Translations under genes and position numbers: made by a program
Assembly: GCA_035495315.1 (NCBI GenBank)
Contig: DATJGF010000181.1
Coordinates: forward strand, 1 to 30,739
DNA from: DATJGF01 sp035495315
GTDB taxonomy: Bacteria; Verrucomicrobiota; Verrucomicrobiia; Limisphaerales; UBA8199
Length of the DNA: 30,739 nt
Direction: 5' to 3'
Notes under the pieces: model-generated
The model's database searches: none
The model's input: the letters and a program-made list of their open reading frames with translations, nothing else
What the model was told of the DNA's origin: nothing
Shown here: positions 1 through 8,514 of the stretch, piece by piece
How positions within the stretch are numbered: the first letter of the stretch is position 1
How the letters are laid out: every line of letters starts with the position of its first letter

Positions 1-13
1 GCAATACCTCTCG

Positions 14-496
14 TTGCATGAAGGAAGCAGAACGATTCTGATGATTAGCAACGATGAGGAGTTGGACACCAAGCTGCGGTCGTTTGCGAATAGGATCGGG
101 CTCCTGTTGATTAGGGCGGAGCGTACCGCGGGCATAGTTGCCATCCTGCAGGCCACCCGACCGATTGCTGTGCTGCTCGACCTGGATTTGGCCAACAAAG
201 CAGCCTGGGAAACAGGTGAACTCCTGTTACGTGAGCCTGCCTGTCCGGCGGTTCTCTTGCTGACCGGACGAGTTGCGCAATTCAATTTGCGAGCCGCAAT
301 TCGCGCAGGGTCCCTCATATCTAAAACTGGGTCGGCTTCGCGAATTTTTGACCTGCTCGAGGAAACGTTGGAAATGGCAGCCGCGAATCGAGCCGAGCGG
401 AACGAGATTCAACGCCTTCTTATCAGCCAGCTGAGACCTTCCGAGTTCGCCGATTCAACAACTCCGGCACATCGTTTTTGGGGCATCAACGAGTGA
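14..496 (+). CDS. Receiver (REC)-like response regulator domain protein, possibly 5'-truncated
   Basis: A 160-residue protein consisting of a single receiver-like fold. Visible landmarks are a hydrophobic first strand followed by acidic D14/E15, a candidate phospho-acceptor D56 in LLDLD, T84 in LLLTG, and K104 in LISKTG, in the order expected of a CheY-type domain. A short charged helix (about 116-145) follows, with no DNA-binding or enzymatic output domain. The frame is open to the left window edge. The TTG at 14 is only the first possible start, and the ATG at 41 would remove most of the first strand, so the gene may begin outside the window. It probably acts as a single-domain phosphorelay or protein-interaction module. 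Its partner kinase is not visible. Fold assignment is fairly safe, role unknown. Confidence 0.6.
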   Translation: MHEGSRTILMISNDEELDTKLRSFANRIGLLLIRAERTAGIVAILQATRPIAVLLDLDLANKAAWETGELLLREPACPAVLLLTGRVAQFNLRAAIRAGSLISKTGSASRIFDLLEETLEMAAANRAERNEIQRLLISQLRPSEFADSTTPAHRFWGINE

Positions 497-671
497 ATTG
501 TTGTGGGAGACGACGCAGGACGTGTTGCTCAAATGACTTTTCGGAACGCCGACGTCCGCGAAGTCTCATAATAGTGCTTTTTCGCCAGAAAATTGGGGCT
601 TCGCAGAGCTCGGCCTTCCGATTAACCTGGGCAACACGCCCTTGGAGACTCTGGTGAGTACCACGCGAGAT

Positions 672-2039
672 TTAGTTCCCGTTCCGGGCACGATAAAACA
701 AGATTGCGTTGGTCCCGGACCGTGGGTCGGAAATGTGGATTCGCGTTCCCGGGGGATTGGTGGTTAGCAGGATCGGCCAACTCGCCAAGGGGGTGGCGGC
801 ATTGGTGCTGGAAACCACCGTGACCGTCTGGCCTGAGGTGGTCAGCAAATCGAAACCAAAAACTCCGCCGTTCCAGCCCGCGTTGGTAACGACCGGGGCT
901 GCCGTAACTGTTGCCTGCTTTGTCGTAAGAACAAACTGAGTAACCGTTGCCCGATATACATAAGTAGCCTCGGTTCCGTTCGTAGCCAAAATGGCGTGAG
1001 AAAAACCAACAGAGGCACTATAGGTTGTTCCCGGCGCCAGAGTTCCACCTGGGATCGTCACTGACGTTGCCGCTCCGTGCAAAACACCCGGACTGCCGAT
1101 ATTCGGCGATTGCCAATTAGTGGTCAGCCCGGCGACAATGTAGTCGGCGGCAGTACCGCCAGGAAAAGGATCCCACTGCAGTGTGAACGGCTGTGTTGAG
1201 TCTACGGCCTGTGCCGCCCCTGGATTGGTCAGATGTGGTGCGCTGGGCTGCACCAAGCTGGCAGGGAAAGAAACGACCTTTGTCTCATTCGATGCAGTCG
1301 CATGCACGGTGATGGCATAGTTGCCAGGCGGGAAGTTCGTCTCCAAAATGGCTTCATTGGTCATGTACCCTCCGAAGGTCCAGTTTTCGGGTGCCCCGGG
1401 GTTCTGCACGAGATTAGAAACCCCGCCGCCCGGGAACGTAAGGCTGATACCCGTAGTGGTGCGATTCGAGGCCAGAGTGATTGTGGCGAGATAAATGTAT
1501 GGTTCCACCACGTTGGGCGTGGGTTGGGCGATCCCGGCCTGGCTGTATAAGTCAGCCCGGCCGATCAAGAAGGTGGTGAACTCGTTCGTGCCGCTGCCGC
1601 TGCCAACGGTCTCGCTGGTGAAAAAATAGCCCACTTTGGTGCCCTGGAGTCGGCTGCCGCTTGGGTCGAAGCCGGTTACGGTCCAGACCACTTGTGTGGG
1701 CACCATAAAGGCTGACACCGGCGAGCAGGTTAATACATTACTCGCGGCATTCCAGGAATTCGACATCGCGTAGATGTAGGAATAGGGAGGGGTAGGGATC
1801 GAGGTGTAGAACTGGGCGGTTGTCCGGTTGGTGTCCATCGCCGTGCTGAAGGTGAAAACGACGGACGCGGTCGACGAGATCCCGGTAGTTCCTGTGGCCG
1901 GGACCGATGAAACTATAGTCGGTTGGCCCAAGGCCTGACTCAAGGTTGTCAGCAACACAGCCATCGCGCCCCATATCACCGCCTTGCGCTGGTTCTCAAA
2001 ATACCCAAAACCGAAGCTCGATCCTTTCAACTTCTTCAT
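672..2039 (-). CDS. Secreted Ig-like (Big_5-type) domain protein
   Basis: A 455-residue exported protein. Residues about 19-38 form a hydrophobic signal segment ending in SQALG. Residues about 40-150 match the bacterial Ig-like Big_5 pattern: an opening P.....P..G..G, then FTFSTAMD, a central W, and the closing FFTSE strand. The middle part (about 150-370) is rich in Thr, Ser, Asn and Gly and probably forms further beta-sandwich modules (one begins near FTLQWDPF). The C-terminus resembles the short beta module that ends many verrucomicrobial exported proteins (SSTN... FYRARNG). No catalytic motif is seen. It lies 68 bp downstream of the tRNA-Ile gene on the same strand, so some read-through from that promoter is possible. 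Likely a cell-surface or extracellular structural or adhesive protein. Confidence 0.7.
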   Translation of the reverse strand: MKKLKGSSFGFGYFENQRKAVIWGAMAVLLTTLSQALGQPTIVSSVPATGTTGISSTASVVFTFSTAMDTNRTTAQFYTSIPTPPYSYIYAMSNSWNAASNVLTCSPVSAFMVPTQVVWTVTGFDPSGSRLQGTKVGYFFTSETVGSGSGTNEFTTFLIGRADLYSQAGIAQPTPNVVEPYIYLATITLASNRTTTGISLTFPGGGVSNLVQNPGAPENWTFGGYMTNEAILETNFPPGNYAITVHATASNETKVVSFPASLVQPSAPHLTNPGAAQAVDSTQPFTLQWDPFPGGTAADYIVAGLTTNWQSPNIGSPGVLHGAATSVTIPGGTLAPGTTYSASVGFSHAILATNGTEATYVYRATVTQFVLTTKQATVTAAPVVTNAGWNGGVFGFDLLTTSGQTVTVVSSTNAATPLASWPILLTTNPPGTRIHISDPRSGTNAILFYRARNGN

Positions 2040-2107
2040 ACAATTGCTGGTGGAGAATTTCTGTGCCGCTTCAACCGCACAGCGGTTTTCCGGAATTTAC
2101 GCAAGTA

Positions 2108-2183
2108 TGGTGGGCCCAGAGGGATTTGAACCCCCGACCAAGCGATTATGAGTCGCCTGCTCTAACCACTGAGCTATGGGCCC
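2108..2183 (-). tRNA. tRNA-Ile2 (CAU anticodon, lysidine type), CCA encoded
   Basis: The minus strand gives a complete cloverleaf: 7-bp acceptor stem GGGCCCA/TGGGCCC, D arm GCTC/GAGC, anticodon stem GGCGA/TCGCT with loop CTCATAA, a T arm with TTCAAAT, discriminator A, and an encoded CCA at 2110-2108. The anticodon is CAT. The D arm, anticodon arm and variable loop (AGAGCAGGCGACTCATAATC) match, as I recall it, the E. coli tRNA-Ile2 sequence, rather than elongator or initiator tRNA-Met. It should therefore be modified by TilS to lysidine and read AUA codons. A promoter lies just upstream. Confidence 0.93.
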
Positions 2184-2189
2184 AACAAT

Positions 2190-2218
2190 TTTATAATTAA
2201 CAACTTACAGTTAAACAA
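2190..2218 (-). promoter_or_regulatory. Sigma-70 promoter of the tRNA-Ile2 gene
   Basis: On the minus strand TTGTTT (2218-2213) and TATAAA (2195-2190) are separated by exactly 17 bp. The -10 box ends 6 bp before the mature tRNA 5' end, so transcription should start at or very near the first tRNA base. The local sequence is strongly AT-rich, unlike its surroundings. Confidence 0.5.
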
Positions 2219-2301
2219 ACGGTAGCGTTCCAACGTTGTAGACGCTCGGCCGTATTTGGCTGTGAAGCTACGTCAACCTGAGCGAGCAGCAAACAACGCC
2301 G

Positions 2302-2578
2302 AGAGTCACTTCGGCTGGGTGAAAACACCTGTCGCAAATTTGGTGCGCTACAAACCACGGGCATCTATTTCGCCCGAGTCCGTATCAGGGGCAAGCTTTT
2401 TCGCCACAGCCTCAAGACCGAGGTATGTCGGTTGCCAAGCTGCGCCTTGGTGACTTCATCAAAGACAAATAAGAGGAGATGGGGGACGATTCCGTGATCC
2501 TGAACGGCAAAATGTCCTTGGCCCGACGCGGTAGAAGTCTTCCGTCAATCTAAGAGAGCACTCCAGAGAGTGATGTGA
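2302..2578 (+). pseudogene. Decayed N-terminal part of a tyrosine recombinase/phage-type integrase
   Basis: Three frames together read as one protein. KTPVANLVRYK is in the first frame. A second frame starting near 2351 continues with GIYFARVRIRGKLFRHSLKT. A third frame from 2425 continues with SVAKLRLGDFIKDK, a TAA at 2470, then EEMGDDSVILNGKMSL. From 2525 the second frame resumes with DAVEVFRQSKRALQ and ends at TGA 2576. This matches the arm-binding and start of the core-binding region of a verrucomicrobial integrase family: a YFARVRxxGK strand pair, then a helix ending in DFI. The catalytic R-H-R-Y part is absent. At least three frameshifts and one stop make it non-functional. It lies 119 bp from the 5' side of the tRNA gene and may be the remnant of an element once integrated nearby. 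The rest of the stretch 2184-2629 shows no gene. Confidence 0.6.
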
Positions 2579-2629
2579 TCACCGCTTTGATCTTAAATCG
2601 CGTCGCCGCTTTGGTCGCGGATCGGCCGG

Positions 2630-3391
2630 CTAATGAGCCGCCGTGCAGCCGAGCAGCCCTTTCCTCGCGGCATCCTTGAACCGGGCGGCATAAGGCAAAT
2701 CGATTAGCATTTGATACAACACTTTTGCGCCATTTTTGTCGCCTTGCGCGATTAATCGTTCGGCGCAGACTAGCGCCGCGTCCGCGACCTGGTGGCGCAG
2801 CTTTTGCGGGGCGTGAGGCAGGAACTTTTGAAGTGCTTGCGCGGCCTTGATTGTAGCAATTTCACCGAGCGCAGCAGTGGCTGCGCCGGAAATGTCTAGA
2901 CTCTCATTTTTCATGAGCGGCGCTAGCAAGCTAACGCTGCTCGGATCGCGTCGAGCTCCCAGCGAATTAATCACTCCCACTTTCTGCGCACCACTGACCT
3001 TGACTAGATGATTGCGCAAGGCTTTTGAAGGAGCTGTGCCTGGGATGGCCTCAAGTGCATTGCCGGCCGAAGTCGAGAGTCGCGGGTCTGACAACAACTC
3101 GGCCAATGCCGGAACGGAGGCTTCGGACCCAATAAGGGCCAACTTGCTGCAAACATAGTCGGAGGCGACTGGCGAGCCGCGCGTCCGCAGCGCGCTCAGC
3201 AATTGTGATTCCAGTGCTGTTTGTGACGACCGGTCAATCAGAGAACCCGCTGCGGCTTGATCAATGGGCAGCAGCGCCCCACGATCCGAACCCTGATCGT
3301 AAGTCTTCAAAACCTCGAAAGCCGCGCGCAGGGCAGCGTCGTTAGTTGGGTTTGTTTTGGCAGCCGGGGAGGCTGGTCTCAGCTCGCTCAT
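2630..3391 (-). CDS. HEAT-repeat protein
   Basis: A 253-residue alpha-helical protein. From about residue 60 to 240 it shows repeated paired-helix units with the PBS-lyase/HEAT pattern, for example VPALAELLSDPRL, VSLLAPLMKNESLDISGAATAALGEI and KAAQALQKFL. There is no obvious signal peptide; the N-terminus is Ser/Ala/Pro-rich. It follows the ThuA-like gene by 9 bp and so is the last gene of that transcription unit. In verrucomicrobial and planctomycete genomes, HEAT proteins of this kind often accompany ThuA and Gfo/Idh/MocA proteins, probably as scaffolds. The start ATG at 3391 has no clear ribosome binding site, so translation may depend on coupling to the upstream gene. Confidence 0.75.
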   Translation of the reverse strand: MSELRPASPAAKTNPTNDAALRAAFEVLKTYDQGSDRGALLPIDQAAAGSLIDRSSQTALESQLLSALRTRGSPVASDYVCSKLALIGSEASVPALAELLSDPRLSTSAGNALEAIPGTAPSKALRNHLVKVSGAQKVGVINSLGARRDPSSVSLLAPLMKNESLDISGAATAALGEIATIKAAQALQKFLPHAPQKLRHQVADAALVCAERLIAQGDKNGAKVLYQMLIDLPYAARFKDAARKGLLGCTAAH

Positions 3392-3400
3392 AAAAGGAAA

Positions 3401-5173
3401 TTAATGTTCCTGCCTGGCCACTTGAGCGAGGCGCAGTGTGGCATCGTTGAACAGCCTGATTGCTCCGGCAGCTGAAGCGGCGGAATTTGGGTCCGACTTT
3501 CCGAGATCGACCAAAAAGATTGGCTTCAGGTTCAGGCGTTGCACTTCCTGCAAGAAGCTGTTCAGCACTCGAGCTCGGTCGGATTCTGTGGCACTCGTCT
3601 GGAGACTGCCCAATCGAACCACGATCAACTTCTCTTTCAGAGCTCGCGTCGCGCGGGCTGGATTTAGACCAGAACGTTGCATCTCCTCGAGGTCGCCGCA
3701 TGTGCCGATTTCCTGAGCTCGATCGTTGGATCCTTTCAGCGTGGCAGATCCTGCTCCGCCTTTCTCCATGTCTTCCTCCAATGCCAGCCGAATGTGATAT
3801 TCCTTACAGAACGGCTCCACCGCCGCTGGATTCAGTGGGCAAATGAGGGTTTCAATTCCCATTTTGCGGCCGAATTCGAACGTCCTGCGCCAGCCGGCCT
3901 GATCAATGGGAACCTCCTTCACCCTGTAGGTCAACATGAGCAGACCCGCATCCTCAAGCTTTAGCCGAACTGCCTGCTGCTCCGGATCCGTGAGGTCTGC
4001 ACAAAACTTTTTGCTCAAATCTTTGCTCACCATTTGAGTGTCTGAAGCCGAGAGATACGGCAGGCCTAGTCGAGACGCTGTTTCAATGCCCTCAAAAAGA
4101 GTCGAATCGCTTGAGTTGCCCGTTTGTGCGCTCAGCCTCCAGCCCAGCTTCTCCTGGGCTCGGACAGCAGGAGTCAATTTAGAGCTGGGCGTGGTGGGGC
4201 ACGGGAGATCGCCGAGCGCGAACTGGATCGCCGCCAAATAGAACCGCAGCATCTTTGCGTCATAAAAAACGTAGGGGTTGTGCGCGATCGTGCTATAGAA
4301 AACTCTTCCGCGTCCATAGCTGCGTACCCATGCCGCCGCATAGTCATTATCGGCCCGAAAGCAATTGCCGCGTGGCTGGCCTTTGTTCACATCAGTTTTC
4401 GTCGTATCGATGGTGAGTAACACCCGCACCCGGTCTCGGGAGTAGGTTCCTTGCGGCCGAAAAAATTCGTCTCGGTACTCGAACGGTTGTCCTCCAAAAA
4501 CCTGGTTTATGGGGTGGTTTGGATCGTCCAGTTTGAGCCAGACAGGTTCGTCGCTATCTTTGTGATTTGCGCCGCGCGCGCCAATGAGGTATCCAAACTC
4601 GGGCCAATCCTCGATCGCGCCGGGCCACTGGGTGAAGGCGACTGTCGTACCGTGAACTCCCAACAACCCGCCCCCGCCGGTGATGAATTCCAAAAGATTG
4701 CGCCGCAATTCGGCATTGGTGAAGCAATTCCCGACGTTATTATTAAAGAAAACGGCGTCAAAATGCTCGAGAGAATCTCGCCGGAACACATCCGGGTCTT
4801 GGCTCACGGTCGCATCAAATGCTGCGGTTCGTTTGCCCATTAAGGTAAAGGCCTCGTTCGCGTAGGCGATCGATGGATGGCCGGGATAGCCGACGTTCAA
4901 GGTAAAAATCAATAACCTTCGAGCCTTGCCAGGCTTGACGATTGCCTCCTTTGGGACTGCTGCTTCGATGCGCGCGCAGTCTTCGCTGCTCTTTACGAAC
5001 GATTCCGCTCCCATGCCTGGCAACGCAATCATGAGGCCAAGAATCCAAACAATGTGAAATCCGAAATCCAAACGCCGAAGCGCCACAGAAACCTGGCGGC
5101 CAATTTCTAAAGCCCCCTCCTGCGGCTTTCGGATTTCGGCCTTCCGCTTTCGGGTTTTAGTCACTGCTCGCAT
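3401..5173 (-). CDS. ThuA-domain protein fused to a TIM-barrel-like (xylose isomerase/epimerase-like) domain
   Basis: Residues about 80-330 are a ThuA (trehalose-utilisation, class I glutamine amidotransferase-like) domain: LLIFTLNVGYPGH, FDAVFFNNNVGN, GGGGLLGVHGTT, the fourth strand RGRVFYSTIAHNPYVF and a final helix. Residues about 345-585 alternate strands and helices ending in KPIFLVDLGKS and resemble the sugar-phosphate isomerase/epimerase TIM-barrel family, though no metal-site residues could be fixed. I chose the ATG at 5173 over the GTG at 5191 because AAAGGAAA stands just before it. A hydrophobic segment (HIVWILGLMIALPGMGA, about residues 40-56) is probably the export signal; the 35 residues before it look derived from a repeat. 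The gene is 22 bp from the upstream Gfo/Idh/MocA gene. A role in glycan processing in the periplasm is inferred from family and context. Confidence 0.8.
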   Translation of the reverse strand: MRAVTKTRKRKAEIRKPQEGALEIGRQVSVALRRLDFGFHIVWILGLMIALPGMGAESFVKSSEDCARIEAAVPKEAIVKPGKARRLLIFTLNVGYPGHPSIAYANEAFTLMGKRTAAFDATVSQDPDVFRRDSLEHFDAVFFNNNVGNCFTNAELRRNLLEFITGGGGLLGVHGTTVAFTQWPGAIEDWPEFGYLIGARGANHKDSDEPVWLKLDDPNHPINQVFGGQPFEYRDEFFRPQGTYSRDRVRVLLTIDTTKTDVNKGQPRGNCFRADNDYAAAWVRSYGRGRVFYSTIAHNPYVFYDAKMLRFYLAAIQFALGDLPCPTTPSSKLTPAVRAQEKLGWRLSAQTGNSSDSTLFEGIETASRLGLPYLSASDTQMVSKDLSKKFCADLTDPEQQAVRLKLEDAGLLMLTYRVKEVPIDQAGWRRTFEFGRKMGIETLICPLNPAAVEPFCKEYHIRLALEEDMEKGGAGSATLKGSNDRAQEIGTCGDLEEMQRSGLNPARATRALKEKLIVVRLGSLQTSATESDRARVLNSFLQEVQRLNLKPIFLVDLGKSDPNSAASAAGAIRLFNDATLRLAQVARQEH

Positions 5174-5195
5174 ATTTTCCTTTCGCGCCACGGCA

Positions 5196-6659
5196 CTATA
5201 TCCGCCACGGTGCGCGCATCGCTCGTCCCAGCAACCGATTCGCTGCCGGGCACTCGGGAAACTGTTCCTTGACCGGATCCCATTTCAGCGCCTGCCCGGT
5301 CCAGCAGGCGATATTCAGAAGATGGCCAAGGGAGGCCGAGCGATGCCCGGTTTCTTCATCGGCGTTCGGCGCTTTGCGCGTGTGGATGCACTGCAGCCAA
5401 TCTGCGTGGTGAGTATTCGACCCGATCCCGACCTCCGGTGTTCGTTTCAATCCCATTTCATCGAACAACGATTCGGGCTCGCCCTCCAGTTGGCCACTGC
5501 CGGACATCGTGGTAAGCCAACCGCGTTCGCCGATGAATAACCCACCGAACAGACCTGCGAGGCGCGCATTGGCCGGTACAGCGCGATAGGTTTCCGCGAC
5601 CGTCTGCCATCGCTCGACGAAATGCAACAATGTCCCATTGGCGTACCGGCAGGTGAGCGTTGGAAACTGACCCGAACCCGGTTGGATGATCTCGATCGGG
5701 CCGCTTTTCTCATAACCTAGCGCCCATTGAATGACATCGGCCGCGTGCGAGAGAAACCAGGTCGAGGAGGTTACCCCGAAGGCGTCGGCGAATGACCACG
5801 GCACCACGCCGGGCGACGGGTTGATGTGGTAGAGCTTGTTGTACGGACGCCATGGCGCTGGGCCGACCCATAAGTCCCAGTCCAATCCTTCGGGCACCGC
5901 TTCGGCCGGCAATGCAAAATCCATCGGTGTGTACAACTTCCCGCATCGCGGGAGGTTGAGAACCTTCGAATAGGGCTTGAACCGTTCGTTGCCGAGCCAG
6001 TTTTGCAGGGGGTGCAATATTGTGAAGACCGATTTGATTCTTCCCAGGCGGCCATCACGGATGAACTGACACACTTTCCGAATCGCCGGTATGGACCGAT
6101 ACTGCGTTCCAGTCTGGAACACGCGCCCGTACCGCTGCACCGTTTGAACCAGGCGTCTGCCCTCGCGAATAGTCATCGAGATCGGCTTTTCGCAATAAAC
6201 ATCCTTTCCCGCCTTGGCTGCGTCGATTGCCTGGAGAGCGTGCCAGTGGTCTGGCGTAACAATTATCACCGCATCGATGTCCGGTCGGGCCAGCATCTCG
6301 CGATAATCATTGTATGCGGCGCAGCCTTTATACGTTCTAGCAGGCTGACTTGCAGCGTAGATTTCATCGACCAACTTTTGACCCGCCTCGCGTCGCGTTT
6401 GATCCACATCACAGACTCCGACGAGCTGGAACCCGGAGTCATAGGCGACTCTGGACAGATGCCCGCCGCCCATCGCGCCCTTGCCGATCAAGCCGATGGT
6501 AACACGATTGCTCGGCGCGACGCTTCCCTCGGCTCCAAAAACAGCCGCTGGGAGGATTTGGGGCACCATCGCAACGCCGGTTGTGGCAAGGCTACGCCGT
6601 AAAAAGGTTCGACGAGAGATGCCATTGGATCGGGCGTGGCTGAAACGGAAGGCACTCAT
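5196..6659 (-). CDS. Tat-exported Gfo/Idh/MocA-family oxidoreductase
   Basis: A 487-residue NAD(P)-dependent sugar dehydrogenase-type protein. The N-terminus carries a twin-arginine signal (SRRTFLRR at about residues 16-23, followed by a hydrophobic stretch to AVFGAEG). The Rossmann fold begins with VTIGLIGKGAMGGGHL. The family signature CEKPISMTIREG, with the cofactor/substrate lysine, is near residue 155, preceded by VIIVTPDHWHALQA. The C-terminal substrate domain includes WDLWVGPAPWRPYN and NTHHADWLQCIHTRKAPN, typical of the verrucomicrobial/planctomycete exported subfamily. The ATG at 6659 has a good Shine-Dalgarno (AAGGAA). It stands between the GH16-like gene (78 bp upstream) and the ThuA fusion. 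Members of this family oxidise sugars or 3-keto glycosides; the exact substrate cannot be read from sequence. Confidence 0.92.
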   Translation of the reverse strand: MSAFRFSHARSNGISRRTFLRRSLATTGVAMVPQILPAAVFGAEGSVAPSNRVTIGLIGKGAMGGGHLSRVAYDSGFQLVGVCDVDQTRREAGQKLVDEIYAASQPARTYKGCAAYNDYREMLARPDIDAVIIVTPDHWHALQAIDAAKAGKDVYCEKPISMTIREGRRLVQTVQRYGRVFQTGTQYRSIPAIRKVCQFIRDGRLGRIKSVFTILHPLQNWLGNERFKPYSKVLNLPRCGKLYTPMDFALPAEAVPEGLDWDLWVGPAPWRPYNKLYHINPSPGVVPWSFADAFGVTSSTWFLSHAADVIQWALGYEKSGPIEIIQPGSGQFPTLTCRYANGTLLHFVERWQTVAETYRAVPANARLAGLFGGLFIGERGWLTTMSGSGQLEGEPESLFDEMGLKRTPEVGIGSNTHHADWLQCIHTRKAPNADEETGHRSASLGHLLNIACWTGQALKWDPVKEQFPECPAANRLLGRAMRAPWRI

Positions 6660-6737
6660 AAATTTCCTTTACGCCAACCCGAGCCTTACAGAGTTCCACC
6701 CAGCGGGTCAAGTGCGCAAAACTTGGTTTCGATCTCA

Positions 6738-7484
6738 TCACTCCGGCGTGAACTTGAAATCATGAATGATCAGCTCGACCTCCAGGCCGTTCTTCGGGGC
6801 CAATCCCTTAAACAGCCACAGGTTGATATGAAGCGGCATTGGCTGCTGAGACACGTACCGCAATGGATCGTTGGGCCTGTAAACCCAGGCGGCGATCTCC
6901 TCGCGGTCATCATCGCGGTGGCCATTCACGGATCTAAATTTCACCTTGTCGCGGCTCCAGGTGAACCGGTGTGTCGTTTGGTTACCGGTCAAGCTAAACG
7001 GAAAAGACTGGGAAACCTGCTTCAAAGTCCTCACGACAGGCCACACGGTGTAGTTGCCCATCGGATTCTTTGCATCCCCCCATCGTGCGAATTCGATGTC
7101 GATCTCGTGTGTCCTGTCCGATCCAACATCTCCGGTGGGATAGTTAAAAAGTCCCAGCACGACGTTGTCATCAAGACTGTCGAACCGGCCAATGGTTTGA
7201 AATTGGTATCGCCCAAAACCCAGACGCCTTCGCGTTGTGACTTCGGCACAGGACCATTTCCCATCCCGCTGGCTGATTTTCAAATGCAGGTTGGTAGAAG
7301 CATCCAGCCACGCATTGTTCTCATCCCACGCGTTGGGGCCAGGACCACCCCTGCCTGACCGCACGGTCCACATATAGCCTCCGAATTCAATGTCTTTGGC
7401 ATACATAGAGAAACCCAACGCCAGAAACATCCCCGTCAATAGGTATCGTGTTTTCGGTTTCATCATCGAGAAGAGGCAGAGCAT
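6738..7484 (-). CDS. Secreted glycoside hydrolase family 16-like protein
   Basis: A 248-residue protein with a signal peptide (YLLTGMFLALGFSMYAKD, residues about 14-31), followed by a concanavalin-like beta-sandwich. The GH16 active-site motif E-x-D-x-E is present as HEIDIEF (E127, D129, E131), preceded by the typical LGFGRYQFQTIGRFDSLDDNVVLGLFNY strand pattern. The start is uncertain among ATG codons at 7484, 7466 and 7463; MMKPKTRYLL gives the more usual signal peptide. It follows the NYN gene by 38 bp and precedes the Gfo/Idh/MocA gene. It probably hydrolyses or transglycosylates a beta-1,3/1,4-glucan or galactan outside the cytoplasm. Family fit is good, substrate not determinable. Confidence 0.8.
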   Translation of the reverse strand: MLCLFSMMKPKTRYLLTGMFLALGFSMYAKDIEFGGYMWTVRSGRGGPGPNAWDENNAWLDASTNLHLKISQRDGKWSCAEVTTRRRLGFGRYQFQTIGRFDSLDDNVVLGLFNYPTGDVGSDRTHEIDIEFARWGDAKNPMGNYTVWPVVRTLKQVSQSFPFSLTGNQTTHRFTWSRDKVKFRSVNGHRDDDREEIAAWVYRPNDPLRYVSQQPMPLHINLWLFKGLAPKNGLEVELIIHDFKFTPE

Positions 7485-7522
7485 CCGGTTTCACTCGGTC
7501 GACCGTAAGAAATAACCACGCG

Positions 7523-8326
7523 CTAGTCGATCGCCCGTACCCTGTAGCCACCAGACTTCTCGTCCGACTCCAGCTTCAGCAGACCACGCTTCTGACCTTC
7601 CAGAAGCAAGTCGTTAAAGGAGCGGAATCCGTAAGCGCGCTCGTTGAAGCCAGGGTTTCGTCGCTTGATCGCCGGCTTGATCATCGAACCCCAGATCGGC
7701 TCATCCGTCTCGCGCTCCTGAGTGAGTGCTTCCAGCGTTGCCAGCACCAAGTCGAAGGCCTTTTCCAGCGAGGGCCCTTTTTGCTCGCCTTCCATCGGTT
7801 TCGTCGAGGGTGCGCTTATTGAGATGCGTTTTCGCGCTTTAGACGGCTCCGCACGGACGAGGTCGTCGTAATAAATGAACTCATCGCAATTACCGATGAA
7901 CAAATCCGAGGTGGAGTTCTTCACTCCTACGCCGATGACCGTCTTGGCATTCTCGCGGAGCTTGCTTACCAAGGGAGAGAAGTCCGAGTCGCCGCTGATA
8001 ATGACGAAAGTATCGACGTGGCCCTTGGTATAACATAGGTCCAATGCATCGACCACCATCCGGATATCGGCAGAGTTCTTGCCGGACTGCCGCACGTGTG
8101 GAATCTCAATCAGCTCGAAAGCAGCCTCGTGCAGGCCGTGCTTTAATGCCTTGTACCGGTCAAAGTCGCAATAGGCTTTCTTGACGACGATGTGCCCTTT
8201 GAGCAGCAGGCGTTCAAGGACTTTTTGAATGTTGAACGTGGGGTAATGGGCGTCCTGAGCTCCCAGAGCAATGTTCTCCAGGTCGAGGTACACCGCCATA
8301 GTGGCATTGGAATCTTGCGCGTTCAT
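7523..8326 (-). CDS. NYN (PIN-like) domain protein with C-terminal OST-HTH/LOTUS domain
   Basis: A 267-residue protein. Residues about 10-160 form a NYN/LabA-type nuclease domain: the first-strand acidic motif VYLDLENIA, the central SADIRMVVDALDL, and ISGDSDFSPLV near residue 112, which together supply the conserved aspartates of PIN-like RNases. A basic linker (KARKRISIS) joins it to a C-terminal winged-helix OST-HTH domain (about 190-265: IWGSMIKPAIKRRNPGFNERAYGFRSFNDLL... GGYRV), which in related proteins binds RNA. Likely a single-strand RNA nuclease or RNA-binding regulator. It is the first gene of a same-strand run with the GH16-like gene (38 bp), but a functional link to carbohydrate use is not shown. 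The start may also be the ATG at 8299. Confidence 0.85.
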   Translation of the reverse strand: MNAQDSNATMAVYLDLENIALGAQDAHYPTFNIQKVLERLLLKGHIVVKKAYCDFDRYKALKHGLHEAAFELIEIPHVRQSGKNSADIRMVVDALDLCYTKGHVDTFVIISGDSDFSPLVSKLRENAKTVIGVGVKNSTSDLFIGNCDEFIYYDDLVRAEPSKARKRISISAPSTKPMEGEQKGPSLEKAFDLVLATLEALTQERETDEPIWGSMIKPAIKRRNPGFNERAYGFRSFNDLLLEGQKRGLLKLESDEKSGGYRVRAID

Positions 8327-8514
8327 AATCGTCTGGATGAAAGTTGGTCACAGGTCGGCGTTGCAAGCAAGATGAAGATTGGGGACGCAATTTACAGCTT
8401 CGGCCGATAAACTTCTTTCTGGACGCGACCCAATTGCCCGGGCGGAGTCAGTCGGCAAGTCGAAGCATTCCCGCCCCAACCATCCCCAAGTCGCGGCAAT
8501 CATCTTTTACCAGC

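Noticed and set aside
520..640. Eight-bp inverted repeat (CGTGTTGC/GCAACACG) between the receiver and Ig-like genes
   Set aside because: The arms are about 100 bp apart without supporting structure; this is likely chance.
1946..2200. Plus-strand frame ending QRDLNPRPSDYESPALTTELWA
   Set aside because: It is the antisense translation of the tRNA-Ile2 gene, a well-known false protein.
6003..6602. 199-codon frame antisense to the Gfo/Idh/MocA gene
   Set aside because: The minus-strand protein is a clear family member over the whole stretch; the antisense frame is a by-product of GC-rich codon use.
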